Positions 1 through 3,020 of a stretch of DNA of 5,650 nucleotides are shown in pieces. The notes under the pieces were generated by a model that made no database searches, was not told the DNA's origin, and saw only the letters and a list, made by a program, of their open reading frames with translations. Every line of letters starts with the position of its first letter. Within the stretch, counting starts at the first letter, position 1. The position numbers and the translations under genes were made by a program. This DNA is from Elusimicrobiota bacterium (GTDB taxonomy: Bacteria; Elusimicrobiota; Elusimicrobia; UBA1565; UBA9628). The stretch spans positions 1-5,650 of the forward strand of contig JAMPYD010000153.1 in assembly GCA_023700845.1 (NCBI GenBank), written 5' to 3'.

Positions 1-110
1 CCGCCCTTGGCCGCCGCGGCGCCGCTCCCGCCGCCGCCCGCGCCGCCCGCGCTCCCGCCTGATCCGGCGTTGGAGGCGTCGCCTCCGCTGCCGCCCGGCT
101 GACCGCGCCC
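1..110 (-). repeat. Glycine-rich low-complexity coding tract
   Basis: This part of the secreted protein is made mostly of Gly, Ser and Ala, with GG doublets every two to four residues (QPGGSGGDAS, GSAGGAGGGGSG). The DNA is correspondingly G-rich on the coding strand, with four GGG runs between 27 and 56. It probably forms a flexible or solenoid-edge region. The tract continues past the window edge, so its full length is unknown. Confidence 0.75.
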
Positions 111-362
111 GACGCCGTTGAGGACGCCGGCGATCGAAACGGTGGACGCGTAAACCACGACGTTCGGACCCGAGGCGAGGCTCGCGACGAAGCCGGTGAC
201 GCCCGCGGGGACCGAGAATAAGCCGACGTTCGTGTAGGTCCCGGAAAGCGTGTCGCCGTTGGCCACCGTGAGGTTCGCGCCGGCGTAATCGCCGGAGGCG
301 AGCAGCGCCGCCCGCGCCGCGGAAGGCAGGAGAAGCGCCGCCACGAGAAGCCGCGCGATCAT
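1..362 (-). CDS. Secreted glycine-rich protein, likely beta-solenoid surface protein (3' end beyond window)
   Basis: This open frame begins with ATG at 362 and runs off the left edge; 120 residues are visible. The start is supported by an ATGA overlap with the stop of the upstream barrel-TPR gene and by an immediate signal peptide (MIARLLVAALLLPSAARA, probable cleavage A-R-A before ALLAS). The mature part first shows short alternating hydrophobic and turn segments (NLTVANGDTLSGTY, VVVYASTVSIAGVLNG), the pattern of parallel beta-helix repeats. From about residue 85 it becomes a Gly/Ser/Ala tract. Many secreted beta-helix or adhesin-like proteins have this layout, but I recognise no named family. 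No Shine-Dalgarno sequence precedes the ATG, so translation is probably coupled to the upstream gene. Inferred role: an exported, possibly surface-displayed structural or adhesive protein. Secretion is well supported; function is not. Confidence 0.8.
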   Translation of the reverse strand, partial: MIARLLVAALLLPSAARAALLASGDYAGANLTVANGDTLSGTYTNVGLFSVPAGVTGFVASLASGPNVVVYASTVSIAGVLNGVGRGQPGGSGGDASNAGSGGSAGGAGGGGSGAAAAKG

Positions 363-2212
363 TGGGTGTACCGGAGGGCGGCCGCGATCTTCTCCTTCAG
401 CGCGCGCGCGGGCTCCGAGGACGGGTCGATCTTGAGAAGCTCGTCGGTCAGGGCGTCGGCCGCCTTGTAGCCGCCCTTGAGGTACTGCTCGACGGCGCGG
501 TAGTAGAGCTGCTCGAACTCCTTGCGCTTGTCCGGCGTCAGGGCCTTCTGCACCGAGGCGCGCAGGGCCGCGGCCCTGTCGGCCAGGCCGGGCTCGCCGG
601 GGACCTCGCGCAGAGCGGCCTCGACGGCGCGCAGGGCGTCGGAGAAATTCTTGACGGAGGCGTGCGCGTCGGCCTCGGCGAGCTTCGTCTTCACGAGCTC
701 GCGCTCCTGGCTGCGGACCTGCTCGATGAAGGCCGCGACCTGCGCGTTGCCCGGGAAGCGCTTGAGCGCCTTCTCCGACTCGAGCCGCGCCGAGCGCAGC
801 TGGCCGCGGGTGAGGAAGGTGGAGGCCTGGGCCAGGGCCAGGGCGATCTCGCCGGCGGACTGGGCCTGGCGCAGGCCCTCGAGGCGGGTGCGCTCCTCGA
901 CGGAGAGGTCGCGGTCGATGCGCGCCAGCTCACGGGCGGCCTCGGCGTGGTCGCGGTCGAGCTCGAGCACGCCGCGCCAGTACTGCCGGCTGGCGAGCAG
1001 GTTGCCCTGGCGGTCCTGCTCGCGCGCCAGCGCGGCGCTGCGCTCGATCATCTGCTTCTTGAGCGCCTCGTCCCATTTCGCGGTCGTCGCGTTGATCTTG
1101 GCGCGGATCTCGCCGTTGGACGGGTCGAGCAAGGACGCAGCCTCGAGGTCGCGCAGGGCCTCCTGGATGCGGTCGCGGCGCAGCTCCTCGTCGGCCTTGG
1201 CGAGGTACGCCTTCGACAGGCGCGCGCCCTCGGCGTAGGACAGCTTCCGGATGCCCTTGCGGATCGTCTCCTCGAGCTCCTCGGGCGTCTGGCCGAAGCG
1301 CTGGGTGAAGGTGAACAGGCTTCCCACGCCGAGGTCGCCGAGCGAGGCGGCGTAGTCGAAGCTCGAGTTGCCGAAGCGCACGCCGAGGCCGGTCGACAGG
1401 GCCTGGTCGCGCACGCCCAGGCGCAGGGCGAGCAGGCGCTGGTACTGGAGCTCGACGCCGCCGGACACCGCCAGGCCCTCGTTCTGCGTCTTGGAGAACT
1501 TGAGCGCGGCCAGCGCGCCCACGTCGCGCGACAGCTTCCAGAGATAGGCGGGCGAGACGTCGACCGCGCGCGGGTAGCTCACCGGCCGGGACACGAAGGT
1601 CATCTTCGGCGCGACGGCGTTGGAGACCAGCACGCCGAGCGAAAAGCGGTCGTCGGGGGCGAAGATCGCGCCGACGTCCGCGCCGCGGCCGGAGGCCGAG
1701 GTCGAGCCGACCGACTCGCTGACCGACTTGACCGTCACGCCGACGGAGACCGGCTTGGGGCGGCGCAGCCAGGAGGCGCCCGCCAGCCACGGCAGGGCGA
1801 ACGCGCGGCCCCAGCCGCCGAGCATCGCGGTCTGCGTGATCGAGAAGTTGGACGGGGCGTCGTTGGGGCCCGCGCGGGCCTCGAAGCCGCCGGACGACTG
1901 CCGGACGTAGCCCGCCGCGAAGCCCCCCCAGCGCGCGCTCGCGACCCCGCCGGAGACGAAGTCGAAGGTCGTGTCCTCGAACAAGGTCACGTGCGTGGCG
2001 CCGGCCTCGGGCTTGGCCAGGCGGGCCAGGCCCGCGGGGTTCCAGGACAGCGCGCTCGAGTCGTCGACGACGGCCGTCATCGCCCCGCCGAGGGCGGCGC
2101 CGCGCGCGCCGGCGTCCTGGCGCAGGAAGGCGCCCGGTCCCGCCTGCCCCCAGGCGGGGACGGACGAGGTGACGGCGTATAAAAGGAATAGGGAGAGGCG
2201 AAGCGTCTTCAC
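359..2212 (-). CDS. PorV/UPF0164-like outer-membrane barrel protein with C-terminal TPR domain
   Basis: This complete 617-residue protein starts with GTG at 2212; no longer in-frame start exists. Residues 1-23 form a signal peptide (MKTLRLSLFLLYAV..., probable cleavage A-W-G before QAGPG). Residues 35-63 carry the N-terminal signature of the PorV/PorQ/UPF0164 outer-membrane family: GARGAALGGAMTAV, then DD, then WNPAGLA. Alternating beta-strand sequence continues to about 305, ending in aromatic-rich SLFTFTQRF, as expected of a barrel. From about 328 to 603 the protein is helical with TPR-like units; pairs such as EALRDLEAASLLDPSN and ALRAVEAALREVPGEP are clear. The TPR part should be periplasmic. 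In Bacteroidota, PorV is the type IX secretion shuttle, but the wider family also has members of unknown role, so a secretion function is inference. The gene heads an operon: its TGA overlaps the next ATG. Confidence 0.88.
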   Translation of the reverse strand: MKTLRLSLFLLYAVTSSVPAWGQAGPGAFLRQDAGARGAALGGAMTAVVDDSSALSWNPAGLARLAKPEAGATHVTLFEDTTFDFVSGGVASARWGGFAAGYVRQSSGGFEARAGPNDAPSNFSITQTAMLGGWGRAFALPWLAGASWLRRPKPVSVGVTVKSVSESVGSTSASGRGADVGAIFAPDDRFSLGVLVSNAVAPKMTFVSRPVSYPRAVDVSPAYLWKLSRDVGALAALKFSKTQNEGLAVSGGVELQYQRLLALRLGVRDQALSTGLGVRFGNSSFDYAASLGDLGVGSLFTFTQRFGQTPEELEETIRKGIRKLSYAEGARLSKAYLAKADEELRRDRIQEALRDLEAASLLDPSNGEIRAKINATTAKWDEALKKQMIERSAALAREQDRQGNLLASRQYWRGVLELDRDHAEAARELARIDRDLSVEERTRLEGLRQAQSAGEIALALAQASTFLTRGQLRSARLESEKALKRFPGNAQVAAFIEQVRSQERELVKTKLAEADAHASVKNFSDALRAVEAALREVPGEPGLADRAAALRASVQKALTPDKRKEFEQLYYRAVEQYLKGGYKAADALTDELLKIDPSSEPARALKEKIAAALRYTQ

Positions 2213-2222
2213 GGGCCCCCGA

Positions 2223-2252
2223 AGAGTAACAGGGAAAACCCGATTTGGTCAA
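2223..2252 (-). promoter_or_regulatory. Candidate promoter of the barrel-TPR operon
   Basis: Read on the minus strand, a -35-like TTGACC (2252-2247) is followed after 18 bases by TACTCT (2228-2223), preceded by TG plus one base (extended -10). Transcription would begin near 2216, only a few bases before the GTG at 2212, so the leader would be almost absent. The -10 region and the bases after it resemble those ahead of the kelch gene (11 of 14 identical). The site is predicted by eye only. Confidence 0.4.
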
Positions 2253-2272
2253 GCGCCGCGATGTTTTCTACA
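2245..2272 (+). promoter_or_regulatory. Weak candidate promoter of the response regulator
   Basis: A -35-like TTGGTC (2245-2250) and a -10-like TCTACA (2267-2272) are 16 bases apart. Each matches the sigma-70 consensus at only three of six positions. The -35 overlaps the opposing -35 of the barrel operon, so the two promoters would compete. The implied start is near 2279-2281, at the ATG itself. This is the best candidate in a 68-bp gap but is poorly supported. Confidence 0.2.
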
Positions 2273-2280
2273 GTGTTCCC

Positions 2281-2955
2281 ATGGCCAAGGTACTGATCAT
2301 CGAGGACGACGGCGAGCTGCAGCAGGTGCTCTCGGTCGTCTTCAACAACGAGGGCTACGAGATGCACTACGCCTTCAACGGAAAGGAAGGCTACGACAAG
2401 ATGATCGCGGTGCAGCCCGACGTGGTGCTCCTCGATCTCATGATGCCGGTGCTCAACGGCGTCGAGGTGATCAAGCTGGCCGTGACCAACACCTCGCTCA
2501 AGGACATCCCGATCATCGTCATGACCGGGCACGGCGACAAGGTGGACATGCTCGAGCACTCGATCAAGGCCCAGGGCGTGCGCGCCTACCTGAAAAAGCC
2601 TTTCGAGCTCAAGGAAATCCGCTCCCTCGTGCGGCGCATGCTGACGCAGTATCCCCGCAACCCGGTGACCGCCTCCCAGGTGGCCAAGGGCGAGGTCCGC
2701 CTCGACGTCAAGTTCCGCACGGTCTGGATCAACGACCGCATGGCCGCCACCCTGTCGCCGATGAAGGCGAAGGTGCTCGAGATTCTGCTCGGCGCCAAGG
2801 GCCCGGTCAAGCGCGAGAAGCTGCTGCAGGCCGTCTGGGGCGACACGAGCTCGGTTCCCGCCCTGGAAAAGACGATTCAGCGCCTGCGCGAGGACCTCGG
2901 ACCGGAGGGGCGCCGTCTCCAAACGACCGCCGAGGGCTACGAAATCGTCGGCTGA
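2281..2955 (+). CDS. OmpR/PhoB-type response regulator (REC + winged-helix DNA-binding domain)
   Basis: This 224-residue cytoplasmic transcription factor has the usual length for the family. The receiver domain (about 1-122) has the acidic pocket E8-D9-D10, phospho-acceptor D52 in LLDLMMP, switch residues T82 (VMTGHGD) and Y103, and conserved lysine K106 in KKPF, so it should be phosphorylatable. Residues 138-224 match the OmpR-type winged helix: LSPMKAKVLEILL, then KREKLLQAVWGD, a recognition-helix region ALEKTIQRLREDLG, and the wing LQTTAEGYEIV. The ATG at 2281 is preferred over an in-frame TTG at 2245 because MAKVLIIEDD is the normal start of a receiver domain. No histidine kinase lies in the window, so it is an orphan here. 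It is divergent from the barrel operon and 65 bp upstream of the kelch gene; both are plausible targets. No clear Shine-Dalgarno site precedes it. Confidence 0.95.
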   Translation: MAKVLIIEDDGELQQVLSVVFNNEGYEMHYAFNGKEGYDKMIAVQPDVVLLDLMMPVLNGVEVIKLAVTNTSLKDIPIIVMTGHGDKVDMLEHSIKAQGVRAYLKKPFELKEIRSLVRRMLTQYPRNPVTASQVAKGEVRLDVKFRTVWINDRMAATLSPMKAKVLEILLGAKGPVKREKLLQAVWGDTSSVPALEKTIQRLREDLGPEGRRLQTTAEGYEIVG

Positions 2956-2977
2956 CCGCCGCTGACATGTCCTGACA
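2952..2977. promoter_or_regulatory. Candidate operator: three CTGAC direct repeats, 10-bp period
   Basis: CTGAC occurs at 2952-2956, 2962-2966 and 2972-2976, exactly one helical turn apart; the last two copies extend to CTGACA. The first copy overlaps the stop codon of the response regulator. The array ends 9 bases before the predicted -35 of the kelch gene, a typical activator position. OmpR/PhoB-family regulators bind tandem direct repeats spaced 10 to 11 bp, and the PhoB half-site (CTGTCA) is similar. Binding by the neighbouring regulator is inference. Confidence 0.45.
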
Positions 2978-2986
2978 AAGACGGCC

Positions 2987-3014
2987 TTGCTCTTCCCGCG
3001 GCGCCTGCTATCCT
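2987..3014 (+). promoter_or_regulatory. Candidate extended -10 promoter of the kelch gene
   Basis: TTGCTC (2987-2992), a 16-base spacer and TATCCT (3009-3014) form a sigma-70-like promoter, with TG one base ahead of the -10 (TGCTATCCT). Transcription would begin around 3020-3022, practically at the inferred start codon. The stretch TGCTATCCTTCGGG resembles TGTTACTCTTCGGG upstream of the barrel gene. Confidence 0.4.
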
Positions 3015-3020
3015 TCGGGT

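Noticed and set aside
362..2182. A 606-codon open frame on the plus strand antisense to the barrel-TPR gene
   Set aside because: It is low-complexity (mostly L, G, A, R, E) with no recognisable domain, while the minus strand has a signal peptide, barrel signature and TPRs.
2245..2280. An upstream TTG start for the response regulator
   Set aside because: It would add 12 residues ahead of a canonical receiver N-terminus and overlap the divergent promoters; the ATG at 2281 fits the family.
2964..2971. An 8-bp perfect palindrome GACATGTC as a separate operator
   Set aside because: It lies inside the CTGAC repeat array and does not extend further; the direct repeats explain the region better.
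2956..3020. A Rho-independent terminator after the response regulator
   Set aside because: I see no stable hairpin followed by a T run; the CC-TTCG-GG element has only two pairs. The kelch gene may therefore be partly read through from the regulator.
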